5,689 bases of DNA, taken from an uncultured Acidobacteriaceae bacterium (GTDB lineage Bacteria; Acidobacteriota; Terriglobia; Terriglobales; Acidobacteriaceae). The stretch is taken from contig CAIMNN010000221.1 of assembly GCA_903842845.1 (NCBI GenBank), positions 1 through 5,689 on the forward strand. Reading direction: 5' to 3'. Both the position numbers and the translations under genes were made by a program. The notes under the pieces were generated by a model. That model worked only from the letters and a program-made list of their open reading frames with translations. It was not told the origin of the DNA and ran no database searches. Of this stretch, positions 5,341 through 5,689 are shown piece after piece; positions within the stretch are counted from its first letter, which is position 1, and each line of letters begins with the position of its first letter.

Positions 5341-5416
5341 CGCATTCTCCTTACTTTTCCAATTTTATCTTACTTTTCACATAATCCCTTACTTTCCGAA
5401 AAATTCCTTACTTTTC
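5341..5416 (-). repeat. Four tandem 19-nt units abutting the vapB start codon
   Basis: Read on the minus strand the units are 5416-5398, 5397-5379, 5378-5360 and 5359-5341. Each starts with GAAAAGTAAG (one copy has GGAAAGTAAG) and ends in a more variable AT-rich half. The spacing is exactly 19 in all three steps, and the last unit ends on the base before the ATG. The 9-nt core is identical in three copies, with one mismatch in the fourth. On the plus strand the cores read TTACTTTTC at 5351, 5370 and 5408, and TTACTTTCC at 5389. They could be operator half-sites for VapB or a duplicated ribosome-binding region. Confidence 0.85.
5347..5352 (-). promoter_or_regulatory. Shine-Dalgarno site of vapB
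   Basis: AAGGAG on the minus strand ends 6 nt before the ATG at 5340. It lies inside the gene-proximal 19-nt repeat unit. The two distal units carry similar AAGGAA and AAGGGA at the same relative place, while the second has AAGATA. An out-of-frame ATG at 5345 lies between this site and the true start. Confidence 0.75.
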
Positions 5417-5430
5417 AGAATATTTTCTGC

Positions 5431-5482
5431 CCCTTTGTCCCTCTGTCCCTCCATCCCTTTGTCCCTTGCTCACTTTGTCCCT
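5431..5482. repeat. Pyrimidine-rich TTTGTCCCT repeats upstream of recO
   Basis: TTTGTCCCT occurs exactly at 5434-5442, 5458-5466 and 5474-5482, with related CTGTCCCT at 5443-5450 and CCATCCCT between them. Of 52 bases only 7 are purines on this strand. The spacing is irregular (24 and 16), as in a simple-sequence array that grew by slippage. The copy at 5458-5466 supplies the likely recO -35 element. Such a purine/pyrimidine-biased tract may also adopt unusual DNA structure. Confidence 0.7.
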
Positions 5483-5487
5483 ACAAT
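5459..5487 (+). promoter_or_regulatory. Promoter of recO
   Basis: TTGTCC at 5459-5464 (four of six matches to TTGACA) is separated by exactly 17 bp from TACAAT at 5482-5487 (five of six matches to TATAAT). The start codon follows 9 nt later with no Shine-Dalgarno site, so the transcript would have only a few leader bases, or none. Confidence 0.6.
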
Positions 5488-5496
5488 CAATCAAGC

Positions 5497-5689
5497 ATGC
5501 AATCCCTCTCCAGTGAAGCCGTCATCCTCCGCACCTGGCCCGTGCAGGAGTCGGACCTCATCGTCAGCTTCTTCACCCGCGATTACGGCAAGGTCAAGGG
5601 CGTCGCCAAGGCCGCGCTCAAAAGCCGCAAGCGCTTCGGTGGAGCCCTCGAGCCCATGACCCTCGCCCGCGCCTGGTTCGTCGAGCGGC
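5497..5689 (+). CDS. recO: DNA repair protein RecO, N-terminal part (3' end outside window)
   Basis: The first 64 residues of RecO, which loads RecA onto SSB-coated single-stranded DNA with RecR (and RecF) during gap and break repair. The visible part is the N-terminal OB-fold: SSEAVILRTWPVQESDLIVS, then FFTRDYGKVKGVAKAA (25-40), a basic stretch LKSRKRFGG (41-49), and ALEPMTLARAWF. These match the order of the RecO family (an opening 'AIVLR...', 'FTxxxGkv..vAKGar', 'GaLeP'). The basic residues in the loop fit DNA or SSB contact. The zinc-finger and helical C-terminal part lie beyond the window. The ATG at 5497 fits the start of family homology. The gene diverges from vapB. Confidence 0.88.
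   Translation, partial: MQSLSSEAVILRTWPVQESDLIVSFFTRDYGKVKGVAKAALKSRKRFGGALEPMTLARAWFVER

Noticed and set aside
5341..5482. Repeats before vapB and recO as a CRISPR array or replication iterons
   Set aside because: The 19-nt units are contiguous with no unique spacers and no cas genes are present, so not CRISPR. No replication initiator gene is present, and the units run into a ribosome-binding site, so not iterons.

Overview
The window looks like a moderately GC-rich stretch of an Acidobacteriota chromosome (Terriglobia type). The main support is a secreted protein of the 'VWFA-related Acidobacterial domain' type. A soil-type GH18 chitinase and tightly packed housekeeping genes fit this. 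The assignment is an inference from gene content, because there is no rRNA or marker phylogeny here.

Layout: (1) positions 1-169 hold the C-terminal end of an unrecognised plus-strand gene. (2) Positions 170-589 are an AT-rich non-coding stretch with an imperfect direct repeat. (3) A secreted VWA-domain protein (590-1510, +) converges, with a 6-nt gap, on a secreted GH18 chitinase (1517-2665, -). (4) A 55-bp divergent intergenic region leads into an inositol-monophosphatase family protein (2721-3578, +), followed after 12 nt by a Nudix hydrolase (3591-4094, +), probably one operon. (5) A 7Fe-type ferredoxin (4253-4513, +) has its own extended -10 promoter and Shine-Dalgarno site, and ends at a strong hairpin terminator (4571-4604). 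(6) A vapBC toxin-antitoxin pair lies on the minus strand (4643-5340) with a 4-nt ATGA overlap. (7) The 156-bp region 5341-5496 separates vapB from a divergent recO, which starts at 5497 and runs off the window.

The most unusual structure is in that last intergenic region. Four 19-nt tandem units (5341-5416) abut the vapB start codon exactly, and the unit next to the gene supplies its Shine-Dalgarno site. Next to them lies a different pyrimidine-rich repeat of TTTGTCCCT type, one copy of which supplies the -35 element of the recO promoter. A second theme is that three plus-strand genes (VWA, IMPase, recO) have an ACAAT-type -10 element only 6-9 nt before the start codon and no Shine-Dalgarno site. 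This suggests leaderless or nearly leaderless mRNAs, while ferredoxin, Nudix and vapB have clear Shine-Dalgarno sites.

Functionally the genes are mostly unrelated: exported proteins for polymer use or surface roles, phosphate-ester and nucleotide-derivative hydrolysis, electron transfer, a toxin-antitoxin module and DNA repair. I see no clear new multi-gene system. The vapB leader array is the item most worth following up.
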